Positions 1 through 7,548 of a stretch of DNA of 33,059 nt are shown one piece after another. The notes beneath the pieces were generated by a model, which was not told where the DNA came from, searched no databases, and was given only the letters and a program-made list of their open reading frames with translations. Each line of letters opens with the position of its first letter. Position 1 is the stretch's first letter. The stretch comes from Paenibacillus gorillae. Its GTDB lineage: Bacteria > Bacillota > Bacilli > Paenibacillales > Paenibacillaceae. Where the stretch lies: assembly GCF_000513275.1 (NCBI RefSeq), contig NZ_CBVJ010000040.1, positions 1 through 33,059 of the forward strand, read 5' to 3'. The translations under genes and the position numbers were made by a program.

Positions 1-86
1 TTTGCCCCTACTGATATAAATCTGTAAAGTATCTAAAACAAAGTACAGTTTGACCACAAATTATACTGTGTATTTTTCACTAACGG

Positions 87-623
87 TCAATTTAACTCTG
101 CTATTATTCGATGCAATATATTTCTACTAACTTCATCCTTGAGTCGAGGTTTCCTGCCAATTTTTTTGTAAACCTCCTTTTCCTCCAAAAGTTGTCTCGG
201 ATGTAAGACTTGAGCCGATGATCCATTTAACATAAAGCTTTGTTGTAACAACGAATCGTCTCGCCATACCCACTCTGGCAAGTCATTCATAATAATGCTT
301 CCATCATTGGTATTGGTAATGTAACCAAACGTAATGTCTACGTCATCTTTACGAAAATCAGACTGTCTCCCATGAAACTGCTCTTTTACAGGAGTCTGTT
401 CATAACCGGCTTCTGCAAGAGCGCATTCTAGCTCCTCCCTGTTTTGTATCCATGTTATCAAGTCAATATCGTCATGTGGACGGGTGACATTCCCGAGTAA
501 AAAATCAATTGCCCATCCGCCACGCAACCAAAACCTGCAATCAACAGTTGCGCAAAGTGTACTAATTTCACTTAGTAGCTTTAATTGTGACTCTATCTGT
601 TTTCCGAATACTGGATCTGTCAT
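87..623 (-). CDS. Aminoglycoside nucleotidyltransferase-like protein (ANT(2'')/AadB-like fold)
   Basis: The 178-residue protein has the nucleotidyltransferase signature: LRGGWAID at about residues 33-40 followed by RPHDDIDL at 48-55, with a further acidic pair near D94/D96. This is the GG...DxD metal and NTP site of the family that includes ANT(2'') and many uncharacterised Bacillales relatives. Such enzymes transfer an AMP group to a hydroxyl of a small molecule, but relatives with this short length are often of unknown substrate, so antibiotic resistance is not shown. The start is chosen because AAAGGGG lies 6 bases before the ATG. A TATAAT box sits about 60 bases upstream at 676-681, without a convincing -35. 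It lies 168 bases downstream of the Nudix gene in the same direction; I see no terminator between them, so read-through from the Nudix promoter is possible. Confidence 0.8.
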   Translation of the reverse strand: MTDPVFGKQIESQLKLLSEISTLCATVDCRFWLRGGWAIDFLLGNVTRPHDDIDLITWIQNREELECALAEAGYEQTPVKEQFHGRQSDFRKDDVDITFGYITNTNDGSIIMNDLPEWVWRDDSLLQQSFMLNGSSAQVLHPRQLLEEKEVYKKIGRKPRLKDEVSRNILHRIIAELN

Positions 624-791
624 GTCAATCCCCTTTTACAATTGAATCCCTACCTATACATACTAATAGTACCATATTATAGGATAACCCTACTGCATCG
701 TTACGAGGTAAAATCCCAACTGTAATGTCAGAACTATACCTTTTGAAAGAGAAAGTAAAACCGCTTATCCCACTACGTCACAATGTTATTT

Positions 792-1268
792 TTAAGCAAA
801 CTCAATCAATTTCCTATCTATCTCTGCAATCTCTCCAATGTCTAATATACCGTCCCACAAAATAATCGCCTTCGCTTCCTCATTCTCAACAAAATCATCC
901 AGCTGATTTAACCGGCCTGCAAATAAGGCACCATACTCTGTCCTCTCCGGGCCATGAAAGCTAGGCTGCAGCCTAAATTTCATTAACCCTTTAAAGCTGA
1001 CTTCCGTAATCATTTGATTGGTTTCTTCATACAATTCTCTAATTACACATTGCCTGGCTGTCTCCCCTGCTTCAATAATACCTCCAGGCAATTCCCAGCT
1101 ATTCCTCCACTTATTGAGCAAGAGCAGGTGCTTATCCTGATATTCCACTACAATTAAAGCATGTGTTAACGGGGCCTCACCATCCAGTACAGCAACCTCA
1201 AGCTGATCCTCTTCGACTTGTACAAATTCCAAAAAAACATTTCCTTTCGTATCGGTCATGATTGCCAT
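792..1268 (-). CDS. Nudix hydrolase
   Basis: This 158-residue protein carries a nearly perfect Nudix box at residues 63-85: G63, E69, then RELYEET (77-83) with N84 where the consensus has Gly. The preceding WELPGG motif is typical. Family members hydrolyse a nucleoside diphosphate linked to another group; the substrate cannot be told from sequence. I chose the ATG at 1268 because GGAGG lies about 8 bases before it. An in-frame TTG at 1316 would extend the protein by 16 residues but lies inside a terminator hairpin and has no ribosome binding site. The gene is separated from its promoter (1483-1511) by a structured leader containing a short peptide-coding frame and an intrinsic terminator, so its expression is very likely set by transcription attenuation. 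Confidence 0.88.
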   Translation of the reverse strand: MAIMTDTKGNVFLEFVQVEEDQLEVAVLDGEAPLTHALIVVEYQDKHLLLLNKWRNSWELPGGIIEAGETARQCVIRELYEETNQMITEVSFKGLMKFRLQPSFHGPERTEYGALFAGRLNQLDDFVENEEAKAIILWDGILDIGEIAEIDRKLIEFA

Positions 1269-1301
1269 TCGACTAATCCTCCATTCTCTTTTTGTGCCTA
1301 A

Positions 1302-1337
1302 ATAAAAAACGCGCAAGACCCATTGGTCCTGCGCGTT
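1302..1337 (-). terminator. Intrinsic terminator inside the Nudix leader (attenuator)
   Basis: On the minus strand AACGCGCAGGACC pairs with GGTCTTGCGCGTT around an AATG loop, followed by six T. The 13-bp stem ends about 34 bases before the Nudix start codon. It belongs to the Nudix leader and not to mgtC, because mgtC has its own terminator at 1517-1574 and a promoter lies between them. Confidence 0.88.
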
Positions 1338-1398
1338 CTATATCGCAGGATGGGAAACGCGAATAGCGTTAACCCATCCCTAGTCTTGTAGGAACGTG

Positions 1399-1446
1399 TT
1401 AACGCCTTTCATGATGATGAGGTTGTTTCCATATCACATCATTCAT
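1399..1446 (-). CDS. Putative regulatory leader peptide MNDVIWKQPHHHERR
   Basis: A 15-codon frame starts with ATG seven bases after a TGAGG ribosome binding site and lies about 30 bases downstream of the predicted transcription start. It encodes MNDVIWKQPHHHERR and stops at TAA within the RNA segment GCGTTAAC, which can pair downstream. Three consecutive CAT codons and one Trp codon stand out. Short frames of this kind upstream of an attenuator sense ribosome progress, either through limitation of a charged tRNA or through stalling by ribosome-targeting drugs. Whether this one is translated, and what signal it reads, cannot be told from the sequence. Confidence 0.6.
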   Translation of the reverse strand: MNDVIWKQPHHHERR

Positions 1447-1482
1447 TTTGCTGCCTCATTTCAACATACATACTTTATGGAA

Positions 1483-1511
1483 ATAATAACCATAGCCTGC
1501 TATTATGTCAA
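1483..1511 (-). promoter_or_regulatory. Sigma-A type promoter for the leader and Nudix gene
   Basis: On the minus strand TTGACA (1506-1511) is followed after 17 bases by TATTAT (1483-1488). The -35 box is perfect and the -10 matches in five of six positions. Transcription would start near 1476, immediately after the mgtC terminator, giving a leader of about 170 nt before the attenuator. Confidence 0.8.
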
Positions 1512-1516
1512 TATAT

Positions 1517-1574
1517 AAAAAAAATCCCGGTTACCGAAAAAGCGCAGCAAGCACATTTTTCAGTAACCAGGATT
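1517..1574 (-). terminator. Intrinsic terminator downstream of mgtC-like gene
   Basis: On the minus strand an AATCCTGGTTACTGAAAAA arm pairs with TTTTTCGGTAACCGGGATT across a short loop and runs into eight T. It begins only a few bases after the stop codon of the MgtC-like gene and closes that transcription unit. Confidence 0.85.
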
Positions 1575-1581
1575 CCTCCGG

Positions 1582-2085
1582 CTAAGCCGATAGATCAATA
1601 TCATCTTTCGCATGGAGCCGGTCATGCTCTTTCTTCTCAATCCAACCGCCTACCCGAATAAAGAAGAAGGCCGTAACGATTGTGAAAATAACGATGCCGT
1701 AGAAACCCGCTCCGATACCGATGCCAACCCCGCCCGCGAATAAAATCATCGCCGCTGAAGTCAGGCCTTTTACTTCGAACCCGGTCTTCATAATGAGACC
1801 GGCTCCAAGAAAGCCGAGACCGGAAACAATTTGAGCCGTCAAACGCATGGGGTCCATCATCGTCCGGTCATGCATATGTCCGTATACCGCCACGCTCTCA
1901 ATCGAAATGATTGTAATAAGCGCAGAAGCGACCGTTACGAACGTATACGTTTTTACACCAGCAGGTTTATGCTTATGAGTCCGGTCAAACCCGATCAGCA
2001 GTCCAAGTATGGCGCTGATTAGAATACGAAAATAAATTTCAAACTGAGTAAAGAAATTACAGATAAATTCAATAAATGCTGTCAT
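1582..2085 (-). CDS. MgtC/SapB family inner-membrane protein
   Basis: This 167-residue membrane protein matches the N-terminal membrane domain of the MgtC/SapB family. Characteristic pieces are LLIGFDR near residue 30, PAGVKTYTFV, a VSGLGFLGAGLIM motif and a following KGLTSAA segment, with four or five hydrophobic stretches. It lacks the C-terminal ACT-like domain of Salmonella MgtC, as is common for Bacillales SapB-type members. The biochemical role of such proteins is unsettled: Mg-limitation survival and ATP synthase modulation are known only for MgtC itself. It starts 15 bases after the LacI-type gene, behind AGAGGCGAAAGGG, so it is probably the last gene of the transporter operon. No M-box or other Mg riboswitch was seen upstream. 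Confidence 0.85.
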   Translation of the reverse strand: MTAFIEFICNFFTQFEIYFRILISAILGLLIGFDRTHKHKPAGVKTYTFVTVASALITIISIESVAVYGHMHDRTMMDPMRLTAQIVSGLGFLGAGLIMKTGFEVKGLTSAAMILFAGGVGIGIGAGFYGIVIFTIVTAFFFIRVGGWIEKKEHDRLHAKDDIDLSA

Positions 2086-2100
2086 GCCCTTTCGCCTCTT

Positions 2101-3153
2101 TTACGTTGAAACACTCTCATTCCGGCTATATACCGGTGAACAAGAGCTTCTTTCAATAATAGTACTGCTAACGATACAGTTGTCCGGGTATTCGCCCTCC
2201 AGCACTCCTAGCTTATGCATGAGCTGCTTGACCGATTGCGCCCCCAGTTCCGAAGGCTGCAAGTCCATACCAGTCAGAGATGGCGTTACTTGATGCATCA
2301 TCGACAAATCGCCGCAAATAACGAATAGCGAAATATCATCGGGGACGCTGTAGCCCAGCTCATTAATGGCATTCATTACGCTGAAGGCCGTACGGTCATC
2401 ATCAGCGATGATGGCCGTTACCCGTTCCTTGCGCTCACCCAGAATCCGGATCGTTTCATCGTAGCCATACGTCATATACTGGTCGGAATGAATGCCGGGC
2501 TTATAATGTACCATATGCGGCTGCAGTTCAATTTCATGCTTCTGAAGTGCCCGGACGAACCCTTCCGTTCTTTCGATGGAAACGGTGCTGTGCCTCCCGG
2601 CGTTAAGAAACATCATATTGCGATGCCCAAACCCGATCAAATAGTCGCATATATCCCGCATAATCTGGTCATTATCATTGTTGACCGTTGTCGCGTCGTA
2701 CAAGCCTTCATTAATAATCTTGCCAACTGTAACGAATGGCACTTGATTCTGATGCAGCAGATCGATACGTTCATCCTCTTCCGTAGGACCGAGCACAATA
2801 GCGCCATCGATTGGATAGCTGGCTAGCGACGGAGTCTTGACCTCCTCAACAGGAATCATGTCCAGCAGGACGCGATAGCCGTAAATAGAAGCCTCCAGCA
2901 CAACGCCGTTAATAAATTGATTATGGAATACGCTGAAAAAGAAATTGCCATGCGGGATCGTCAGCCCGATCGCCATTGTTTTCTTAGTAACCAAGCTTCT
3001 TGCAATATGGTTTGGAACATAATTCAATTCCCGGGAAACTTGCAGCACTTTTTCCCTTACGATTTTGCTGGTTGGTCTTTTCTGGCTGAATACATTCGAA
3101 ACCGTACCTTTTGAGACGCCCGCCAGACGAGCGACATCATCGATTTTTGCCAT
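2101..3153 (-). CDS. LacI family transcriptional regulator
   Basis: The 350-residue protein begins with a classic LacI helix-turn-helix (IDDVARLAGVSKGTVSNVFS, about residues 4-23), then the hinge region (LNYVPNHIARSL) and a periplasmic-binding-like sensor domain. These repressors bind palindromes with a central CG and respond to a sugar or sugar phosphate. It lies 42 bases downstream of oppF in the same direction, so it probably controls the transporter operon and itself. The likely operators are the TTAAACCGGTTTAA palindromes at 9561 and 9626; this link is inferred from location and symmetry only. GAGAGG lies 14 bases before the start ATG, a rather long spacing. Confidence 0.92.
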   Translation of the reverse strand: MAKIDDVARLAGVSKGTVSNVFSQKRPTSKIVREKVLQVSRELNYVPNHIARSLVTKKTMAIGLTIPHGNFFFSVFHNQFINGVVLEASIYGYRVLLDMIPVEEVKTPSLASYPIDGAIVLGPTEEDERIDLLHQNQVPFVTVGKIINEGLYDATTVNNDNDQIMRDICDYLIGFGHRNMMFLNAGRHSTVSIERTEGFVRALQKHEIELQPHMVHYKPGIHSDQYMTYGYDETIRILGERKERVTAIIADDDRTAFSVMNAINELGYSVPDDISLFVICGDLSMMHQVTPSLTGMDLQPSELGAQSVKQLMHKLGVLEGEYPDNCIVSSTIIERSSCSPVYSRNESVST

Positions 3154-3195
3154 CTCTGTATTAACATCCTCTCACGGCATGCTAAACCTGGTCCC

Positions 3196-4227
3196 CTAAT
3201 TTGCGAGTTCGCTATGAACGCCCTTCAGCTTTAATTCCTCCGCGTAATGACAGGCTGTGAAATGATTATAGCCTACTTCGCGCAACTCGGGAACTTCTTT
3301 CACACATTTTTCAGTGCGATATGCGCATCTTGGATGAAAATGGCAGCCGCTAGGCGGATTTGCCGGGTTCGGCACCTCTCCCTCTAGTATAATCCGGCTT
3401 TTTTTGTAATCGGGATCGGGCTGCGGTACGGCGGACATCAAAGCTTCGGTATACGGGTGCTTTGGCTCGCCGAATAACGATTCACTTGTGGCCAGTTCCA
3501 CGATGCGACCCAAATGCATGACCGCTACCCGGTCCGAGATGTTCTGTACGATTGACAAATCATGCGAGATGAAAATATATGTGATCTTGTATTGGTCCTG
3601 CAAATCCTTCAGCAAATTTATAATTTGCGCTTGAATCGATACGTCAAGCGCCGATACGGCCTCATCGCATACAATCAGCCGCGGCTGTGTAATAAGCGCT
3701 CTTGCAATAGCGATCCGCTGACGTTGTCCGCCGGAGAATGCATGCGGGTAACGCCGTAAATAGCTTACGTTCAACCCCGTCTTCGCTGCAATTTCCGTAA
3801 CCTTCTCCTCAACCTCCGCTTTGCTAAGCTTAAAGTTGGCGATTAGCGGCTCAGAGATGATATCGAATACGCTCATCCGAGGGCTAAGGGAGGAATATGG
3901 ATCTTGGAAAATCATTTGAATTTCTCTGCGGTACGTTTTGGAGCCTTTTCCCTTCAGCTTCAGGAAATCGATTTGCTGCCCGTCCTCGGTATGATAGAGA
4001 ACCTGTCCGGAAGAAGGACTCATCCCCCTTACGATACAACGGCCCAGCGTCGTCTTCCCGCAGCCGGACTCGCCGACGATACTGAGCGTCTCTCCTTCGA
4101 TAAGCTCGAAGGAGATATCATTCAGCACTCGTACTGGAGCTGGTTTTTTAAAGATCGTAGTTTTGGATTTCCCTTGGAAATCCTTGTTCATATTCACGAT
4201 ATCTAGTATAGGCTTTGGTTTGGTCAT
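3196..4227 (-). CDS. oppF: Oligopeptide/oligosaccharide ABC transporter ATP-binding protein (OppF/DppF type)
   Basis: This cytoplasmic ATPase of 343 residues has Walker A GESGCGKTT at 52-60, the ABC signature SGGQRQR at 165-171, and Walker B LIVCDE at 184-189. A C-terminal oligopeptide-type extension carries the Cys/His-rich CHFHPRCAYRTEKC motif. Together with the adjacent OppD-type ATPase it would form the heterodimeric motor of a family-5 importer. Its start overlaps the oppD stop by 4 bases (ATGA), showing translational coupling. The gene name reflects family type only; the substrate may be an oligosaccharide because the surrounding genes are carbohydrate-related. Confidence 0.9.
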   Translation of the reverse strand: MTKPKPILDIVNMNKDFQGKSKTTIFKKPAPVRVLNDISFELIEGETLSIVGESGCGKTTLGRCIVRGMSPSSGQVLYHTEDGQQIDFLKLKGKGSKTYRREIQMIFQDPYSSLSPRMSVFDIISEPLIANFKLSKAEVEEKVTEIAAKTGLNVSYLRRYPHAFSGGQRQRIAIARALITQPRLIVCDEAVSALDVSIQAQIINLLKDLQDQYKITYIFISHDLSIVQNISDRVAVMHLGRIVELATSESLFGEPKHPYTEALMSAVPQPDPDYKKSRIILEGEVPNPANPPSGCHFHPRCAYRTEKCVKEVPELREVGYNHFTACHYAEELKLKGVHSELAN

Positions 4228-5267
4228 TGCGATTCTCCTTCACGCTGGTCCGAGTACAGGAAGCATCGGACGGAATGCTGATCGGAAATCCGGGTCTTCG
4301 GCACGGCACTCATATTGCAAACGCCTTCAATTCGATCCTTGCAGCGGTCATAGAACCCGCACATTGGCGGCATATCGATTGGAATCGGAACCGATCCTTC
4401 GATAGAGTCCAGTCGTTTCGTCTTGCCGCCGCCCAGTCGCGGCATCGATTTCATCAGCCCTTTAGTATAAGGATGCTTCGGATTCGCGAAGATTTCTTTT
4501 ACAGGTGCCTGCTCGACGATCTTACCCAAGTACATGACGGCAACCTCGTCGCACATTTGTGCAATGATACCCAAGTCATGCGTAACGAGCAGAATCGCCA
4601 TTCCGAACTCGGACTGCAGTTTTTTCATCAATTCCAGCACTTGTGCCTGAATGGTTACATCAAGCGCTGTCGTCGGCTCATCGGCAATGAGGATTTCCGG
4701 ATTACAGGACAGAGCCATCGAGATCATCGCCCGCTGCCGCATCCCGCCGGAAAATTCATGCGGATACTGGTCGAAGCGTTTCTCCTGATCGGAGATGCCC
4801 ACCTTGGCAAGCATTTCAAGCGCGATTTTTTTCGCTTCTTTTTTGTTTTTCGTACGATGAATGCGAATCGCTTCCATCATTTGATTGCCGATCGTATACA
4901 TCGGCGAGAAAGCGGTCATCGGCTCCTGGAAGATCATTGCGATTTTCCGGCCGCGAATGGAACGGATTTGCTTGCCCGCCGGTTTGAGCGACAATAGGTT
5001 GAGCTGATTAAGCCAGGCTTCCGAGTCCGAGTTATATACGATTTCTCCAGTTGTTTCGCATTCTTTCGGATTAATGCTAATAATCGAACGGCTTGTAAGA
5101 CTTTTACCACAGCCGGATTCTCCAACCAAGCCTAACGTTTTGCCTTTATGAATCTCGAAATCGACCCCGTCTACCGCGTTCATGGTCCCATTGTCCATTT
5201 TGATCTTGATGCTCAAGTTCTGAACGGACAATAAAGGTTGCTCTTTCTGAGCAGCTTGAGTCGTCAT
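4224..5267 (-). CDS. oppD: Oligopeptide/oligosaccharide ABC transporter ATP-binding protein (OppD/DppD type)
   Basis: The 347-residue ATPase shows Walker A GESGCGKS at 49-56, signature SGGMRQR at 173-179 and Walker [13 protein letters not shown] from 192. The C-terminal oligopeptide-transporter extension with its Cys-containing segment ([15 protein letters not shown]) is present. It pairs with the downstream OppF-type subunit. The gene lies 34 bases after oppC and overlaps oppF by 4 bases, as expected for one polycistronic mRNA. Confidence 0.9.
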   Translation of the reverse strand: MTTQAAQKEQPLLSVQNLSIKIKMDNGTMNAVDGVDFEIHKGKTLGLVGESGCGKSLTSRSIISINPKECETTGEIVYNSDSEAWLNQLNLLSLKPAGKQIRSIRGRKIAMIFQEPMTAFSPMYTIGNQMMEAIRIHRTKNKKEAKKIALEMLAKVGISDQEKRFDQYPHEFSGGMRQRAMISMALSCNPEILIADEPTTALDVTIQAQVLELMKKLQSEFGMAILLVTHDLGIIAQMCDEVAVMYLGKIVEQAPVKEIFANPKHPYTKGLMKSMPRLGGGKTKRLDSIEGSVPIPIDMPPMCGFYDRCKDRIEGVCNMSAVPKTRISDQHSVRCFLYSDQREGESQ

Positions 5268-5301
5268 GCTATCCCCTCGCTTGCCATTTATTTATACGAA
5301 T

Positions 5302-6447
5302 TTATTTCTTGTAAGGATCGGCAGCATCACGCAAGCCGTCGCCAAGGAAGTTATAAGTTAATACCGTCAAAACGACGATGCCGAGCGGGAACAGCTTCCA
5401 AGGATACAAAGCGACGTTCTCAATCTTCTGAGCCTCTTGCAGCAGTACGCCCCAGCTTGTTGCAGGCGAACGAATACCAAGTCCGAGGAAGCTCATTGCC
5501 GTCTCAGCAAGAATCATGCCAGGAATGGCAAGCGTCGTTGCCACAACCAAATAGCTGATAAAGCCAGGCAGCAAGTGCTTAACAATGATCTTAGTATCGC
5601 TGACGCCGGCAATTTTCGCTGCTACGACATAATCTTCATTTTTAAGTGAAATGAACTTGCCCCGCACAACCCTCGCGAGGTCGGTCCAGCCGATAAAGGC
5701 GAAGATAATTACGATATACAAATACATCGTGACGACGGGTATTCGCGGCGGTATGGCAGCAGACAGCGCCATCCAAAGCGGAAGCGTCGGGAAAGAGCGA
5801 ATAATTTCAATAATGCGTTGAATAAATGAATCGAGCCAGCCTCCGAAATAACCGGAGATGCCCCCGATAATCAAGCCGAGAACGAAGCTGATGCCTACGC
5901 CAACGAGCGGAATACTAAGAGAGATTTGACTTCCCAGTACAATCCGGGAAAACAGGTCTCTTCCCATGCCGTCCGTTCCTAACAGGAACACACGTCCCGG
6001 TTCATTCACACCGATTAAATGAATCGAAGTTTTGAACGTGCCTAGGAACTTGTACTCTTCGCCCTTGACGAAGAACTTCAGGTTATGCCGTTTTTCCGTA
6101 TCGGGAACGAATACTTTCCGCATCGTCTCCGGATCACGTTCCGACTTCAGCTCATAGACGAACGGCCGAATATGAAACTTACCGTCCGCATCCACGAATC
6201 TCAAGCCCATTGGCGGTACATTGACGTATTTGCTGTCATAGCTTTGCAGCCCGTAGGGTGCAATGAACTGTGCGAGCAACGCGATGATATACAGGGCAGA
6301 CAATATGAATAAGCTGATACGCGCTAGCTTATGTTTTTTGAATCGAAGATACATCAGCTGCCATTGCGAGCTGTAATTTGCATCTTTTTCTGCTTTAGGA
6401 CGAGTGGTTTCCGACGTGTTTCTCTTGAATGCAGGTAATGTTCTCAT
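5302..6447 (-). CDS. oppC: ABC transporter permease (OppC/DppC type)
   Basis: This 381-residue membrane protein has an N-terminal OppC-type transmembrane segment around residues 42-62. A large extracytoplasmic insertion follows, with the LLGTDGMGRDLFSRIVLGSQISL motif typical of OppC. Five further membrane segments make up the BPD_transp_1 domain, including the EAA-like loop (DYVVAAKIAGVSDTKIIVKHLLPG). The protein is longer than the usual 300 residues because of the extended extracytoplasmic loop at about residues 65-150. Such long forms are found with the large family-5 binding proteins encoded beside glycoside genes. It would pair with the OppB-type permease, which is frameshifted here. Confidence 0.9.
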   Translation of the reverse strand: MRTLPAFKRNTSETTRPKAEKDANYSSQWQLMYLRFKKHKLARISLFILSALYIIALLAQFIAPYGLQSYDSKYVNVPPMGLRFVDADGKFHIRPFVYELKSERDPETMRKVFVPDTEKRHNLKFFVKGEEYKFLGTFKTSIHLIGVNEPGRVFLLGTDGMGRDLFSRIVLGSQISLSIPLVGVGISFVLGLIIGGISGYFGGWLDSFIQRIIEIIRSFPTLPLWMALSAAIPPRIPVVTMYLYIVIIFAFIGWTDLARVVRGKFISLKNEDYVVAAKIAGVSDTKIIVKHLLPGFISYLVVATTLAIPGMILAETAMSFLGLGIRSPATSWGVLLQEAQKIENVALYPWKLFPLGIVVLTVLTYNFLGDGLRDAADPYKK

Positions 6448-6451
6448 CGTA

Positions 6452-7451
6452 TTAATTTCCCCTGAATTCTGTACGAATTTTTGGATCCAGCCATGCTAGT
6501 AAAATATCTGAAATCAGCGTTCCGAGGACAGTTAACAGCGCCATGAACAAGAGCCATGAACCTGCAAGGTACATATCCTGTCCGAGCAAGGCATTGTACA
6601 TAACCGGCCCTTGAATCGGCAAGTTCAATACGATAGCGGTAATGGTCGACCCTGTGAAAACAGAGGACAACGACCAGCCGAACGTACTCACAATTGGATT
6701 CAAAGCGGCGCGCGTCGGGTATTTGAGCAAAATCTTGGTTTCAGATACGCCTTTCGCTCTCGCTGTCACGACGTTGGGCTTGTTCAATTCATCGAGCATT
6801 TGCCCCCTCATGACCCGGATCAGGTCGGCAGTGCTCGCCAGACCAATAACGATGACCGGAATGACCAAATGCTTCGCCAAATCAATAACTTTGTCCATTG
6901 ACCATGGCGCATTAACGTACTCGTTGGAGAACAAGCCGAGTAATGGATCGCCAAACCAGGTATAGGATAAGAACATTAAGATGATGGCAAGCAGAAAGTT
7001 AGGCGTGGCCATTCCAATAAAGCTTAATCCGGAGAAGAAATAATCGCCTGGTGAATATTGCTTTACAGCCGTATAGATTCCGACCGGAATCGCTACGAGA
7101 TATTGGAAGACCATCGTAACTAATGACACAACTAAGGTTAATCCCATGTATTGCTTCACGACTGCCAGGACCGGCTTATTGTAGTTGAACGAGAAGCCGA
7201 AGTCTCCATGCAGTACGACTTTTTTTCATCCATACGAAGTACTGTTCATACACTGGACGGTCCAAACCTAAATTCGATCTCATTTCATCCATTTCTGCCT
7301 GCGTCATGACGTCCCCTGCTGCCGACATTTTTGCGGAATAGCTGGATACGTAATCGCCTGGCGGAAGCTGAATGATGTAGAAGACAATAAAGGAAATAAA
7401 TATAACAACGGGTATGACCAACAGAATTCGTCTTATTATATATTGAAGCAT
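6452..7451 (-). pseudogene. oppB: ABC transporter permease (OppB/DppB type), frameshifted
   Basis: Two consecutive frames make up one OppB-type permease of about 332 residues. The first part, starting MLQYIIRRILLVIPVVIF at 7451 behind GAGAGG, runs to YEQYFVWMKK. The second continues VVLHGDFGFSFNYNKPVLAVVKQYMG and carries the membrane domain with the EAA loop (VVTARAKGVSETKILLKYPTRAAL). The frame breaks in a run of seven A on the minus strand (7220-7226); with six A the protein is continuous. Causes could be a sequencing error in the homopolymer, a real inactivating mutation, or transcriptional slippage on A7. The flanking subunits are intact, which favours an error or slippage over decay. The apparent upstream ATG at 7535 lies before a hairpin and is not used. 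Confidence 0.85.
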
Positions 7452-7490
7452 CTCATATCCGTTCCTCTCCGCTACTAGCTCAATCTTATT

Positions 7491-7529
7491 GCGGCAATGG
7501 CAGGGAAGCTGCTTCCCCGCCATTGCCGC
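7491..7529 (-). promoter_or_regulatory. Strong intercistronic stem-loop between binding-protein gene and oppB
   Basis: On the minus strand GCGGCAATGGCGGGGAA pairs with TTCCCTGCCATTGCCGC around a GCAGC loop: 17 bp with one G-T pair. It starts 20 bases after the binding-protein stop codon and ends about 40 bases before the oppB start. No T-run follows (AATAAG), so it is not an ordinary terminator. Such hairpins after the binding-protein gene often protect its mRNA from 3' decay and let it be made in excess over the membrane subunits. Confidence 0.7.
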
Positions 7530-7548
7530 CGTCATTTAAAGCATCTGC

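Larger units (their letters stand above)
1302..1476 (-). promoter_or_regulatory. Leader RNA with mutually exclusive helices (candidate ribosome-mediated attenuator)
   Basis: Five segments can be read in order of transcription. A is GCGTTAAC (1398-1405). B is GGGATGGGTTAACGC (1366-1380). C is GCGTTTCCCATCCTGCG (1344-1360). D is CGCGCAGGACC (1325-1335). E is the 3' terminator arm (1308-1320). A pairs with B over 8 bp. B pairs with C (GGATGGG/CCCATCC and AACGC/GCGTT). C pairs with D (TCCTGCG/CGCAGGA). D pairs with E to form the terminator. Each pairing excludes the next, so A:B plus C:D gives read-through and B:C plus D:E gives termination. Segment A contains the stop codon of the leader peptide at 1399-1446, so a ribosome there would block A:B. 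In addition, ATGAGG at the peptide's ribosome binding site can pair with its own CCT-CAT codons. No known riboswitch core was recognised. The pairings are seen; the mechanism is inference. Confidence 0.72.

Noticed and set aside
1269..1316. N-terminal extension of the Nudix protein from a TTG at 1316
   Set aside because: It lies inside the terminator hairpin of the leader, lacks a ribosome binding site, and the ATG at 1268 has a well-placed GGAGG.
1302..1476. Known riboswitch or T-box upstream of the Nudix gene
   Set aside because: I found no T-box sequence (AGGGTGGTACCGCG type) and no recognisable core of TPP, SAM, purine, cobalamin, M-box, ZTP, THF or ykkC classes; the leader peptide explains the structure better.
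4215..4997. Plus-strand reading frame of 260 codons opposite oppD
   Set aside because: It mirrors an intact ATPase gene and shows no recognisable protein features.
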